A stretch of DNA of 36,254 nucleotides from an uncultured bacterium (GCA_903847095.1 CAINCQ010000037.1:1-36254); one strand, 5' to 3'; counted from the first letter of the stretch, positions 20,393-29,368 are shown. Notes: generated by a model not told the origin, from the sequence alone. Numbers and translations are program-made.

Positions 20393-21070
20393 CTATTTAC
20401 GCCGGAAAAATACACCGCTTTCGGGTCCACAATTAAAAAGCAAATCAATAATAGACAAACCTTCCGCAAATACCCCCCATTGCTGAGGATATACCGGATG
20501 ATTAAAGTCGCTGTATTCCAGCTTGATTCCAACACTCTTAAATTGAAACTCGTCTTGATAATTTTTCCCCCCCCTGCCGGATAAGTACGTGTCAGCCTGA
20601 AGCAAGACACATAAATTCAACAACCGCTCGGTTGATTCTCCGTTAACTGACCTACTAGAAGCAATTTCTAAACGTGTTTTAATCCCCAATTTTTTCTTGA
20701 CGAGATGAATCAGTGCTATGTTCAAATCGGAAAGTAACCTCCAATCCCCATTTATAATTTGTTCTAACTCTGGAAAAAAATAATCAAAATAAGGCGCCTT
20801 TTTATAATTAAAATAAATGGTTTTTAAACACTTTAACCGTTCATTCGGATAGTCAGCCAACTCCGCCACATTAATGGCCTGTGGAAAATGCGATTGTGTA
20901 GGAATGGTCAGCCACTTTCCCCCCTGGGGAGTTTTTATCTTGACCCGATTTAAAAAGCCATTTTTCTCATATTGAGCGTCGTCCAAAATTACAAAAACAT
21001 CAGCATTGGCCATTTTGTAAAAATAACCAAGCCACGGAATAAAATTGGGCTGATGTATCGCTACCTTCAT
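20393..21070 (-). CDS. WbqC family protein
   Basis: This 225-residue protein matches WbqC (PF08889 type): AIHQPNFIPWLGYFYKMANA at residues 4-23, VILDDAQYEKNGFLNRVKI, GGKWLTIPTQ near 50, a helical YFNYKKAPYFDYFFPELEQI, then LSGRGGKNYQDE and a C-terminal YPQQWGVFAEGLSIIDLLFN. WbqC proteins are common in surface-polysaccharide and sugar-modification loci; their reaction is not established to my knowledge. The start overlaps the TGA of the methyltransferase gene (ATGA), which implies coupled translation. Together with the PIG-L deacetylase just upstream it may form a small sugar-modification set (inference). Confidence 0.88.
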   Translation of the reverse strand: MKVAIHQPNFIPWLGYFYKMANADVFVILDDAQYEKNGFLNRVKIKTPQGGKWLTIPTQSHFPQAINVAELADYPNERLKCLKTIYFNYKKAPYFDYFFPELEQIINGDWRLLSDLNIALIHLVKKKLGIKTRLEIASSRSVNGESTERLLNLCVLLQADTYLSGRGGKNYQDEFQFKSVGIKLEYSDFNHPVYPQQWGVFAEGLSIIDLLFNCGPESGVFFRRK

Positions 21071-21708
21071 TGTTGCTCAGCAAGACACTTATAAATATAC
21101 ATAGTAAAATCATTCGGCCAATAATCTTGCCGTAGAACGGATCGGAAATTTAAATTACTATTCGCGAATTTCAACAATTCGCACGGATCAGTATAATGAG
21201 ATCCTTCGCTTTTCGGCAGAATGGTTTGTGCATTCAAAAAATTTATTCCGACCGCATTCTTGCATACCCGGTACATTTCTAATAATGACGCATAAGTATA
21301 TTGTTGCCAATGGGGTATTTCAATGTTAAAAACGCCTGACGCGACAACATAATCGAATGATCCCTCGGGAAACTCTTTCAAAGCTAGGTAATCACCTACT
21401 CTAAATTCAACCCCTTGATACTTTTGCCTTGCTTTTTCGATTGCAAACGGATTCATATCAACGCCGACATACCGACCCAAATTTTTTTTTCCATTTTCTG
21501 TGAAAAACCCGTACAAATCGCCGAAGCCGCACCCAAAATCTAGTATGTTTTTCCCATTTAAATTACCGATTTCACAAAGAATGCGAAATCGGATTTTTTG
21601 AGATGTCTCGCTACCCCACCCCAACGCCTTTGGCCCACTTTCATGATCCTGTAGCGCCCGGACAAAAAAACTGTTAAGAATTATGCTATCTTCAGAAAAA
21701 TTATCCAT
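21067..21708 (-). CDS. Class I SAM-dependent methyltransferase
   Basis: This 213-residue protein has the Rossmann-like SAM fold. Motif I, ILDFGCGFGDLYG, is at residues 55-67; the acidic residue of motif II is in YVGVDMNPFAIEKAR; VEFRVGDYL and FDYVVASGVFNI give motifs III and IV. A HWQQYTYASLLEMYRVCKN helix and VGINFLNAQT follow. The substrate is probably a nucleotide- or lipid-linked sugar, given its place between the deacetylase and WbqC genes, with an ATGA overlap to the latter and 7 bp to the former. It has no membrane segment. The role as an O- or N-methylase of the glycan is an inference from context. Confidence 0.86.
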   Translation of the reverse strand: MDNFSEDSIILNSFFVRALQDHESGPKALGWGSETSQKIRFRILCEIGNLNGKNILDFGCGFGDLYGFFTENGKKNLGRYVGVDMNPFAIEKARQKYQGVEFRVGDYLALKEFPEGSFDYVVASGVFNIEIPHWQQYTYASLLEMYRVCKNAVGINFLNAQTILPKSEGSHYTDPCELLKFANSNLNFRSVLRQDYWPNDFTMYIYKCLAEQQ

Positions 21709-21715
21709 AAAAATA

Positions 21716-22351
21716 TTAACGTGTGATCCACCGTATCACCTCGAATGACTCCGCATATTCGCTACTAATCTGAATTCCCCGCGTCTTTGCCAAACTTTTA
21801 ATAAATTCCGTCGACATATAAGGCCGATTCGTTTGGGAACGATAGCAAGAAAGAGCTGTAATCTTTTTATCCACATGCCTTGCCTGCAGAGAAACAAACG
21901 CTTCCGTTGAAAACGTAAGATTATTCCACGGTAGTTCATAACCCAAAATACTTGATTGCTTAAACGCACGGAATCCCTCCTGAGCAATAACTTGGTGATC
22001 CTGGTGCGTATCAAAATTAGAGGGAAGATACACAAGATCTGGATTCCACCGGTGATTTAATTCAACCATTTTTTCCAAAATTTCCTGCCGATAACGAGGG
22101 AACTCTCTAACGGGAAAATGAAACACGGCAAGATTGCTATCCGCCAGATTATATTCTTTGGCTGACTCTTTTAACTCCAATTCATGAATATCTTTTGGCT
22201 CGCCTTCACGAACAGATCCCTCCGCCACACTAAACACCGCGCATGCCAGACTTTTTCCCTCTTCAATAAACCGCGCCATGGTACCGCCACAACCAAACTC
22301 GACATCATCTGCATGAGGCCCTAATACCAATATTTTTTTAAATTGATTCAT
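21716..22351 (-). CDS. PIG-L/LmbE-type N-deacetylase
   Basis: This 211-residue zinc-dependent deacetylase resembles LmbE/PIG-L/BshB enzymes, which remove an N-acetyl group from GlcNAc-type sugars. The N-terminal motif is H13-A-D15-D16 (usual PHPDD, here PHADD), followed by EFGCGGTMARF. The second zinc motif is THQDH at 115-119 (H116, D118, H119). LPSNFD and the EGFRAF helix are typical. No signal peptide is seen, so it acts in the cytoplasm on a nucleotide- or lipid-linked sugar. A promoter with a perfect TATAAT lies 37 nt upstream. The gene starts the PIG-L, methyltransferase, WbqC, GT4 group. Confidence 0.9.
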   Translation of the reverse strand: MNQFKKILVLGPHADDVEFGCGGTMARFIEEGKSLACAVFSVAEGSVREGEPKDIHELELKESAKEYNLADSNLAVFHFPVREFPRYRQEILEKMVELNHRWNPDLVYLPSNFDTHQDHQVIAQEGFRAFKQSSILGYELPWNNLTFSTEAFVSLQARHVDKKITALSCYRSQTNRPYMSTEFIKSLAKTRGIQISSEYAESFEVIRWITR

Positions 22352-22388
22352 AACCTTTTTTTGCTTAAAATTTTACCGTATTATTGCT

Positions 22389-22418
22389 ATTATAAGCTTA
22401 TTTTTTTGAAAATCGCAA
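22389..22418 (-). promoter_or_regulatory. Internal promoter before the PIG-L gene
   Basis: On the minus strand TTGCGA (plus 22413-22418), 18 bp, TATAAT (plus 22389-22394). The -10 is perfect and the -35 matches at four of six positions. It would give the deacetylase, methyltransferase, wbqC and downstream genes their own start within the cluster. Confidence 0.58.
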
Positions 22419-22427
22419 CTGTCTCCC

Positions 22428-24281
22428 TTACCGCAAAATGAATTTTCTGCCCCAAAGCTCGGCGATATAGAAGCGGGAAAGTATTTCCCCGGTTAATGTG
22501 CCATGTCCATTCAAATAATTATCGAATGCTTTTCTCCATTTCTTGGAATCAGCGTATGAGGGCAGAAAAACCGCCTGTTCGATTGTTTCTTTCATATGTG
22601 TTGACAGTTTTCCTCTTAGCCACTCGTCTTCCGGCGTCGAAAATCCCAATTTGCTTTTTCTTAGGCGCACCGGTTCCGGTAAAATTCCTTTCATCGCCTC
22701 CCGCAACACTGCTTTTGTCCAACCATTTTTCATCTTCTCATCCAAGGGAAAAGAAGCAATTTTTTCAACCACCCGGTAATCCAAAAAGGGCAATCGCGAT
22801 TCGAGTGAATGAGCCATGGAATTTTTATCTTCATACCGCAATAGAACGGGAAGGCTCCATTTGGTAATGTCTTCTTTTATTCTTTTTCCTAGGTCGCGGC
22901 GATAACCAAAATCGGCAGTTCTGTTCGAAAAATCGGCGGAAAACCCCGGTGCCAGCAATTCGCGAGCGCCTAAAATTGTTTTACCTATTTTAAAATACCT
23001 CAGCCCGCTTTTGAAATCCGTCGTTTTTAATATTTGGGGGGAAAGAAAAAATCTTAACGCTTCATCGCATGCCGCCGTCCAATGGCCATTTTGTATTAAT
23101 TTTCTGAGATAGAAAATGTAAAACTTCCTATATCCGCACAACAATTCGTCACTACCTTGGCCATCAAGCAATATCTTAACCTTTTTACTGGCACCCTCCA
23201 TCACAAACCATTGCGCCGCCATGCCCGTGCCGCTGAACGGCTCCTCTTGATGCCATATTATCGAATCAAGCGCGCTCAGGTACTGACCCGGGTCGGGAAA
23301 AATGAAATTTTTTTCTGCGCCTGTTTTTCCAATCACATCTTCGATATAATCACGTTCATCGAAACGGCGGTTCTCAAAACAAGAGGAAAAAGTTTTTTGG
23401 ATGGCACCGACACTCGAAATATTTTCATGTTCAAGCAATCTGCTTACCAGGCAGACTATCGACGAAGAATCAAGACCTCCGGAAAGACATGACCCGACCG
23501 GAACATCGCTTCGAAGACGGATTTTCACCGCGTCTGTTAATAAACCCTTTAAATCATCTGCCGAAGATTGGAAAGATACCGCCGGATCGTGCACGCAATC
23601 TGAAACATCAAAATCCCAAAAGTTGTCGCTCTTTGACCCGCCGCGCTCATCGACAACAATCCATGAGGCAGGGGTAAGTTTTTTTATACCCTTAAAAAAT
23701 GTCTCATCGGTATGGTCTAGGATTCCATCAGCCAAAAAATCATACATTAATCCAGGATTTACAACCCTTGGCAAGTCAAGTTCAAGTAGCGCTTTAATCT
23801 CGGACGCGAACGCGAAAATTTTTTCATCGTGCCAAAAATAAAACGGTTTTATTCCAAACCTGTCACGAGAACAAAACAATCGCCGTTTTTTTTCATCCCA
23901 AATCGCGAAAGCCCACATCCCGTTAAATTTTGGCAAGCATTTCTCGCCCCACTGCTCATATGCGTGCAAAATGACTTCGGTATCCGTGTGGGAACGAAAA
24001 ACATGGCCCAGCGATTTCAGCTCCCTCCTCAACTCAATAAAATTGTAAATCTCGCCATTGAACACTATCCACAAAGAATTATCTTCATTGGCCAAGGGCT
24101 GGCGTCCGTTCCCACTCAGATCAAGAATCGATAGTCGGCACTGACCAAGCGCGATATTTTTTTGCGCGTAAAAACCCCTATCGTTTGGTCCTCGATACTT
24201 GATGGTTTCGACCATCCGCTCCACATCTTTTTGTTCGGCTTTCTTGCCGTTAAAATTAAATATTCCTGCAATGCCACACAT
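22428..24281 (-). CDS. asnB: Asparagine synthase-type glutamine amidotransferase, probably for a sugar
   Basis: The 617-residue protein has the AsnB layout: N-terminal Ntn glutaminase with C2 in MCGIAGIFNF, KYRGPNDRG near 29, the LSILDLSG and FNGEIYNFIELR blocks, and a synthetase domain starting with the ATP-binding SCLSGGLDSSSIVCL. The C-terminal part has HSLESRLPFLDYRVVEKIAS. Classic AsnB makes asparagine. In O-antigen clusters such as Pseudomonas aeruginosa O6, the similar WbpS converts the carboxyl of a uronic acid to an amide. Here the cluster makes a diacetamido-uronic acid, so a sugar-amidating role fits better than amino-acid synthesis (inference). An extended -10 (TGCTATAAT) ends 5 nt before its ATG. 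Confidence 0.9.
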   Translation of the reverse strand: MCGIAGIFNFNGKKAEQKDVERMVETIKYRGPNDRGFYAQKNIALGQCRLSILDLSGNGRQPLANEDNSLWIVFNGEIYNFIELRRELKSLGHVFRSHTDTEVILHAYEQWGEKCLPKFNGMWAFAIWDEKKRRLFCSRDRFGIKPFYFWHDEKIFAFASEIKALLELDLPRVVNPGLMYDFLADGILDHTDETFFKGIKKLTPASWIVVDERGGSKSDNFWDFDVSDCVHDPAVSFQSSADDLKGLLTDAVKIRLRSDVPVGSCLSGGLDSSSIVCLVSRLLEHENISSVGAIQKTFSSCFENRRFDERDYIEDVIGKTGAEKNFIFPDPGQYLSALDSIIWHQEEPFSGTGMAAQWFVMEGASKKVKILLDGQGSDELLCGYRKFYIFYLRKLIQNGHWTAACDEALRFFLSPQILKTTDFKSGLRYFKIGKTILGARELLAPGFSADFSNRTADFGYRRDLGKRIKEDITKWSLPVLLRYEDKNSMAHSLESRLPFLDYRVVEKIASFPLDEKMKNGWTKAVLREAMKGILPEPVRLRKSKLGFSTPEDEWLRGKLSTHMKETIEQAVFLPSYADSKKWRKAFDNYLNGHGTLTGEILSRFYIAELWGRKFILR

Positions 24282-24286
24282 TTTTT

Positions 24287-24295
24287 ATTATAGCA
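24287..24295 (-). promoter_or_regulatory. Extended -10 promoter directly before asnB
   Basis: TGCTATAAT on the minus strand (TATAAT at plus 24287-24292), 5 nt before the asnB ATG and overlapping the stop codon of the preceding glycosyltransferase gene. A leaderless asnB transcript is implied. Confidence 0.55.
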
Positions 24296-25403
24296 ATTTA
24301 TGATATATCCTTAGCAATTTTTTGCTTTCTAAATTCCAGTTATAGATCGTATCGACGGCTTTTTTACCATTTTCCCCCATACGATCAGCAATGTCTTTAT
24401 GCGACAATAAATAGCTGATTGCCTCTGCCATCTCGTGAGGATTGGTCGAATCCACGCATATTCCACATTTATTCCCCTCCACAATTGCACGCAAATTGGG
24501 AAAATCCGTAGCGATGACCGGTAAGCCCGCACCCATGTATTCAAACAATTTATTTGACCCGAAACCAGAATTTATATAATTTGAAAGCGGTGGAAAACAA
24601 ATGATCCCGATATCGGAATCTTCAAGCAGTTCGGCAATTCTGTGGTAAGGCACTCTACCCATGAATTTTACATTTTTAACGTTACGGCTTTTAATCTCCC
24701 GCTCAAAAAACAAATCTTCGAAACAACCCACAATCACAAGCTCCACATTATGATTTAAAATTTCCATCGCATCAACCATTTCTTTGATTCCGTATTCTCG
24801 AGAAAGGCTGCCAACATAAATTACTCTTAAGGTATTCTTTATAATTGGGTCTGTTTTTCTCTTTTTTGAAAAATCAACTATTGGAAAATTAGAAATAACC
24901 TTAACATTTTTAATAGAAACCGAGGAAAAACTTTTTTTAATTGTTTCGTTTACCACAATAATAAAATCAAAATACCTTGCCGCTGTTTTTTCGAAAAAAT
25001 TGAATATTCGCGAAACAACAGGTCTTATTAAGCTTGGAATCCAACGCCTGGTCAAAATATCGGCAGGCACATTCTCGTGGACATCATAAATAACCTTTGC
25101 GCGAGTTATTATTTTCAATACAACCATGGAAAACAACAATTCTGGGTCGTGAAAATGATACACATCCGCTTTTTCCATAAATGCAGCACAAAATGCTTTC
25201 CACGGTAAAATAAAAAACCGAGAAAAACGCCCTGTTTCCATTGATAAAGGAATGATCCGAATGCCTTGCATCTCCTCCGCTTGCCTGTGCCTAACTATAA
25301 AAACTACTTGCCAACCTGTTTGGGCAAGGGATTTCGCTTCCTTGTGAAATATTCTGGTATCATCGGCTAGGTGGCTCGTGGTTAAAATGCAAATTTTTTT
25401 CAT
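24288..25403 (-). CDS. GT4 family glycosyltransferase
   Basis: From the ATG at 25403 the product has 371 residues and the GT-B fold. The N-terminus MKKICILTTSHLADDTRIFH with KEAKSLAQTGWQVVFIVRH is typical of the GT4 family; ADVYHFHDPELLF follows near 85. The donor-binding part includes VIYVGSLSREYGIKEMVDAM, FMGRVPYHRIAELLEDSDIG, and KLFEYMGAGLPVIATDFPNL with the conserved E near 285. The longer frame to 25451 adds 16 hydrophobic residues within the end of the polymerase gene and is not preferred; with the ATG chosen the two genes overlap by 44 bp. Donor and acceptor are unknown. A single transferase between wzy and asnB suggests it adds one of the main-chain sugars. Confidence 0.9.
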   Translation of the reverse strand: MKKICILTTSHLADDTRIFHKEAKSLAQTGWQVVFIVRHRQAEEMQGIRIIPLSMETGRFSRFFILPWKAFCAAFMEKADVYHFHDPELLFSMVVLKIITRAKVIYDVHENVPADILTRRWIPSLIRPVVSRIFNFFEKTAARYFDFIIVVNETIKKSFSSVSIKNVKVISNFPIVDFSKKRKTDPIIKNTLRVIYVGSLSREYGIKEMVDAMEILNHNVELVIVGCFEDLFFEREIKSRNVKNVKFMGRVPYHRIAELLEDSDIGIICFPPLSNYINSGFGSNKLFEYMGAGLPVIATDFPNLRAIVEGNKCGICVDSTNPHEMAEAISYLLSHKDIADRMGENGKKAVDTIYNWNLESKKLLRIYHKLL

Positions 25404-26670
25404 AATCAGATGGAAGTAAATATACCAAAATAAGTCCAACCAATAAACCATCGGTAAAAAGGGCTGTTAGAAAAGGAACATTTGTCAATACAATCGTTAC
25501 CATTCCCACCGCGGCTATAACCAAATTACGATCTTTATTTTTAGCAAACGAATCTAATAATTTTAGAAAAACTGCGAAACCTACTCCCCAAATCAAAAAA
25601 CCCAAAAAACCGAAGTTCATAAATGCATCTCCAAAAAGACCATTGTTGGCGCTATTTGCAGGATCGCCAAAATACTGCGCTCCAATAAGATATTGTGGCT
25701 GAACTCCGTAGGGATATCTTGCAAAAATCTTAAACAAACTGTGCTGGGACAAATAGGTTATATCGTGAGTGGAGAAAAAATCGTAATAATCAAAAGATAT
25801 TAATGCGGGCAAGAGAACCGTTCTGTTGGTAAAAAAGCTTGAAATCCACAGATTACCTGACAGAGAATATAATACCATACCCAACATTATAATACCCGAA
25901 AGGCATAGAGATACCCACATAAGTGGATTTTTCGATTTTACAACAACAATCAATCCCACCACAAATGGCAATACAAAGAGGTAAAGCCTGTTTCCGGTGA
26001 CCGAAAAAAGAACAAGCTCGAGCAAAGCAACAAATAAGACATAAGCAATTTTTTTCTGTTTAGCAAACATCACAAAAAAAATAGGGTTAAACACAATCGC
26101 TAGCCAATTGAATAGATGGCTCGCAAAGGGAATATTGTAACTTACGAATTGTGCGCGGATATCGTAAACCTTCGATAAATCAAGGTTGATTAAAAAACCA
26201 ACGGTTTTATACACAACGTAGATCGCCAACAATGCCAAAGTAAAAAAAAATATATTACATAGTACGTAAGCCTGATTTCTTTTAATAAAACGAACAGATA
26301 TCCTGCTAAAAAAATTGAACAAAAAGAAAATAAACATAATGCATCCGGTTACCCCATACATATACGCAACGGATCCATTCGTTAATGCAAATAAAGTCAG
26401 CACGGGAACATATGCGAGCAGGAAAAAGAGCCATCCAGTAATACCCCCAACCGTTTCTTTCGTTTTCGGCATTATGATGAACACGACCACGAATAGTAAA
26501 AATGCTTGAATAAATTTAGAAATGTTAAGATCCAAGGTAAAAGATTGGTACGCCCAGATACTGGAAATATGAAAATAGTACACCGCGTTGAGCATCATCC
26601 AATAAAACAATGTTGCCGTAAACGAAGCGATTGAATTTTTTTTAATTCTAATAGTTCGATATCTAAACAT
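25360..26670 (-). CDS. wzy: Wzy-type oligosaccharide repeat-unit polymerase
   Basis: This 436-residue protein has about ten to twelve membrane helices and a larger outside loop (about 265-330, with ISFDYYDFFSTHDITYLSQH and RYPYGVQPQYLIGAQYFG), which is the usual layout of Wzy polymerases. Wzy sequences diverge strongly, so the assignment rests on topology and on position beside wzx. It would join repeat units on undecaprenyl diphosphate at the outer face of the membrane, with the Wzz-like protein at 11205 setting length. FNPIFFVMFAKQKK and SVTGNRLYLFVLPF contain the conserved type of arginine and lysine positions near the membrane. The 13-bp gap to wzx shows one operon. Confidence 0.78.
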   Translation of the reverse strand: MFRYRTIRIKKNSIASFTATLFYWMMLNAVYYFHISSIWAYQSFTLDLNISKFIQAFLLFVVVFIIMPKTKETVGGITGWLFFLLAYVPVLTLFALTNGSVAYMYGVTGCIMFIFFLFNFFSRISVRFIKRNQAYVLCNIFFFTLALLAIYVVYKTVGFLINLDLSKVYDIRAQFVSYNIPFASHLFNWLAIVFNPIFFVMFAKQKKIAYVLFVALLELVLFSVTGNRLYLFVLPFVVGLIVVVKSKNPLMWVSLCLSGIIMLGMVLYSLSGNLWISSFFTNRTVLLPALISFDYYDFFSTHDITYLSQHSLFKIFARYPYGVQPQYLIGAQYFGDPANSANNGLFGDAFMNFGFLGFLIWGVGFAVFLKLLDSFAKNKDRNLVIAAVGMVTIVLTNVPFLTALFTDGLLVGLILVYLLPSDYEKNLHFNHEPPSR

Positions 26671-26683
26671 GTTATTTCCCTCA

Positions 26684-28144
26684 CTAAAAAAGACGAATTG
26701 CTTCCGTAACCCATTTTACCCTCAAACGATAAAGAATCGCCAAATAAATTAGTGCGGTAATGGCTTCATATGGAATCAACAAGTAAATATGCCCTCCAAT
26801 CAACGATTTTACAGAAAAAGTCGCCCCAGCGATCAGCGCGTTTATTAGAACTGCTGTTTTAAGACCGGCCACATCCCTATCCACGCCCTCCGGATAGATC
26901 TTTCTTACCGAATAATACGTCAATAGGCCCAAGCAGACAAGTGCTAAGGAAAACGCGACACTCATTCCAATAAGGATTGAAAACCCCTTCAGTGATATCG
27001 CCAAGAAACTCAACCCAACAAAAACAGCCAACGCAATGCCAAGGTTTATTGTGTTTATCGGAGTAATTTTAACCGCGTCCAATATACTCCTAAACGCCAC
27101 ATAAAAACAATAGAATAAAAGCGCCAAAAACGTAATTCGTATAATCGGAACGGCTTCGATAAAATCCAGCCCTAGCCAATATAAAACAATCGTGTCGGAA
27201 AAAAAAATCATCTGAATACATAAGAAAACAGAACATTGTATAATTGCTTCTGTTAGTAAATTTATGTTTTTTTTGATTTCATTTTCCCTACCCTCTGCCA
27301 TCAGCTTGCTAACTTTCGGAAGAAGCACAAGCCCTAAAGGCGCGATAACCGCCCCAACGCTGGAAAGCAAACTTTGGCTGATAGAAAGATAACCAACATC
27401 CCTAATAGCCATTACGTGAGCTGCCAAAATCGGACCAAATGAAAATAATCCGGCCAATACCATATCTCCAGCAAATCGCGGCAAACTATATGCCATCAAT
27501 TCCTTAAAATGTCTCGTTATACCCACAACCGGGGCTATAATATCTTTTATAAAATATAAAGAAAAAAAAGTTCCCCCGATAAAAGTCCACAAACCTGTAG
27601 TAAAAATTAGCACTTCAATACTTTTCCCCTGCACTACAAAAATCACGATAATCGGTACCAACCCCATATTAATAATTTGCAACAGATTAAAACTTTTTAC
27701 TTTCAGCGCGCCCCTAAAAAACGAATAAACCAGCCCGTGCAAAACAAGCCCAACCAACAACATCGAAAAAGAGATTACCAATCGCTCATAGCTTGGCGAT
27801 CCAAAAACAAACGAAGCAAAGCTTTCTCGAAATAAATTAACAACGACGACAAAAAATAACGTAAAAATAAATATCGCATATCCCCCCGCCTGTAGATACC
27901 CCCTTCTCTGCGCTACATCTTTGGCCACAGCCAAGTATCTAGACAATCCAACTCCGAGCCCTAAAAAAAGGAACGGCTGAAACAATCCTATCGCACGCCG
28001 TATTAGAGAATAAACCCCCACCCCATCTGGACCCCAAAAAAACGCTAGTAAGCGATATGTGATAAAAAAACCGAACAAAACGGCTATTTCGACAACCGAA
28101 GTCAACATAACGTCGCCATAGAACCCAGAAAATTTTAATTTCAT
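26684..28144 (-). CDS. wzx: Wzx-type oligosaccharide flippase
   Basis: This 486-residue protein has about 12-14 membrane helices and matches the MVF/Wzx flippase family. The N-terminal region (VEIAVLFGFFITYRLLAFFW, then GVGVYSLIRRAIGLFQPFLF) is typical. YSLPRFAGDMVLAGLFSFGP near 220 and GAVIAPLGLVLLPKVSKLMA near 275 match the conserved inner blocks of these flippases. It would move undecaprenyl-diphosphate-linked repeat units from the cytoplasmic to the outer leaflet. It has no signal peptide beyond helix 1. It sits 12 bp after the epimerase gene and 13 bp before wzy. Two hydrophobic C-terminal helices (YLLIPYEAITALIYLAILYR) complete the fold. Confidence 0.92.
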   Translation of the reverse strand: MKLKFSGFYGDVMLTSVVEIAVLFGFFITYRLLAFFWGPDGVGVYSLIRRAIGLFQPFLFLGLGVGLSRYLAVAKDVAQRRGYLQAGGYAIFIFTLFFVVVVNLFRESFASFVFGSPSYERLVISFSMLLVGLVLHGLVYSFFRGALKVKSFNLLQIINMGLVPIIVIFVVQGKSIEVLIFTTGLWTFIGGTFFSLYFIKDIIAPVVGITRHFKELMAYSLPRFAGDMVLAGLFSFGPILAAHVMAIRDVGYLSISQSLLSSVGAVIAPLGLVLLPKVSKLMAEGRENEIKKNINLLTEAIIQCSVFLCIQMIFFSDTIVLYWLGLDFIEAVPIIRITFLALLFYCFYVAFRSILDAVKITPINTINLGIALAVFVGLSFLAISLKGFSILIGMSVAFSLALVCLGLLTYYSVRKIYPEGVDRDVAGLKTAVLINALIAGATFSVKSLIGGHIYLLIPYEAITALIYLAILYRLRVKWVTEAIRLF

Positions 28145-28156
28145 TTTATTCTGCCG

Positions 28157-29368
28157 TTATTTTAAAACACAACTAAGATTTTGGCTCGTTGACTTGACAA
28201 TTAATCGTTTATTCAGCAAAAAACCAACAATCTTTTTGGCAGCATGGCCATTGCCATAATAACTTTTTTGACGTGAACGCGGATACGCCAGGTTAATTGC
28301 CAAAGTAATCGCTTCGCTGTCGGTTCCCACAAGGACATTCCATCCTTCAACCAACGTTTCCGTCCATTCAGTTGTTTTCCGTAAAGTTAAACAAGGAATC
28401 GTAAGCCAGTACGCCTCTTTTTGAACGCCGCCGCTGTCAGTTAAGATTTTTTTGGCGTTTTTCTCAAGCGCAAGCATGTCCATATAGCCGACCGGCTTAA
28501 TAAAAAGCATATTAGTCGGTCCATTAAGCATATTAAGCTGATTAGGTTTGTTAAGTAAATCGGATTTGTTGAGTTGCTTAAAGGGCTTAAAAGACTTAAT
28601 TATCTTAATTAGCTGAGTCTTAGTCCTCGGATGGACAGGAAAAATTACTTTTTCCTTTATTTTTAGAATCGCTTCGATAATCTTTTTTAAATTTTCCAGA
28701 TCATCGGTATTGGAAGCCCGGTGAATAGTCAAAAGCAGGTATTCTTTTGGTTTTACGCCTAACTTATCCAAAATTTCCGTTTTAAGATTTTTTTCCTTTA
28801 TTTTCAAAATATCGTACATTGTGTCTCCGACATTGAAAACATTTTTAACAATCCCCTCTTTTTTCAGATTCGATACCGCTGTTTTGGTCGGACAAAACAA
28901 ATAATCCGAGATGTGATCGGTTAAGACGCGATTCACCTCTTCAGGCATGTTCATATCGTAGCTTCGCAAACCTGCCTCAATGTGCGCTACGGGAACATGT
29001 AATTTTTTTGCCACCAACGCCCCGGCCAGCGTGGAATTAACGTCCCCGACAACAATAACAATATCGGGAACTTCTTTCGTAACGATCTTTTCAAATTCGA
29101 TCATTGTAAGGCCGGTCTGAGTGCTATGCGAACCTGATCCGATTCCCAGATTATATTCTGGTTTCGGAATATCCAAATCCTGAAAAAAAGCTTGTGACAT
29201 TTCAAAATCATAATGCTGACCGGTATGGACCAGAACCGGCTTGATTTCGGGATGATTCCTTAATTCCCAAAATAACGGCGCAACCTTGATAAAATTGGGC
29301 CGAGCGCCAACAAGGACAAGCAGTTTAAGAGGGTTAAGTTGGCTAGGTTTTTTAGGCTTGGTTTCCAT
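28157..29368 (-). CDS. wecB: UDP-GlcNAc 2-epimerase family enzyme (WecB/WbpI type) with a repeat-derived insert
   Basis: From the ATG at 29368 the protein has 403 residues. Non-hydrolysing epimerase motifs are VLVGARPNFIKVAPL, VLVHTGQHYDFEMS, VVGDVNSTLAGALVAKK, HIEAGLRSYD, EEVNRVLTDHISDYLFCPT, TIHRASNTD and DSGGVQKEAYWL. Given wbpA, B, E and D next to it, the substrate is more likely UDP-2,3-diacetamido-glucuronic acid, as for WbpI, than UDP-GlcNAc. Two parts are unlike the family: the N-terminal KPKKPSQLNPLKLL, and about 36 extra residues (28505-28615), rich in LN and K with a three-residue rhythm, between the HPRT and IKPVGYMDM motifs. Both match the 9-bp repeat family found in the wbpA-wbpB gap. 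The gene overlaps the aminotransferase gene by 17 bp. Confidence 0.92.
   Translation of the reverse strand: METKPKKPSQLNPLKLLVLVGARPNFIKVAPLFWELRNHPEIKPVLVHTGQHYDFEMSQAFFQDLDIPKPEYNLGIGSGSHSTQTGLTMIEFEKIVTKEVPDIVIVVGDVNSTLAGALVAKKLHVPVAHIEAGLRSYDMNMPEEVNRVLTDHISDYLFCPTKTAVSNLKKEGIVKNVFNVGDTMYDILKIKEKNLKTEILDKLGVKPKEYLLLTIHRASNTDDLENLKKIIEAILKIKEKVIFPVHPRTKTQLIKIIKSFKPFKQLNKSDLLNKPNQLNMLNGPTNMLFIKPVGYMDMLALEKNAKKILTDSGGVQKEAYWLTIPCLTLRKTTEWTETLVEGWNVLVGTDSEAITLAINLAYPRSRQKSYYGNGHAAKKIVGFLLNKRLIVKSTSQNLSCVLK
28505..28615 (-). repeat. 9-bp repeat-derived insert inside the epimerase gene
   Basis: On the minus strand the sequence can be cut into 9-mers of the form AAGNNNNTT (AAG ATA ATT, AAG TCT TTT, AAG CCC TTT, AAT CAG CTT, AAT ATG CTT), in frame with the codons. 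The family consensus has no residues here. Confidence 0.6.
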
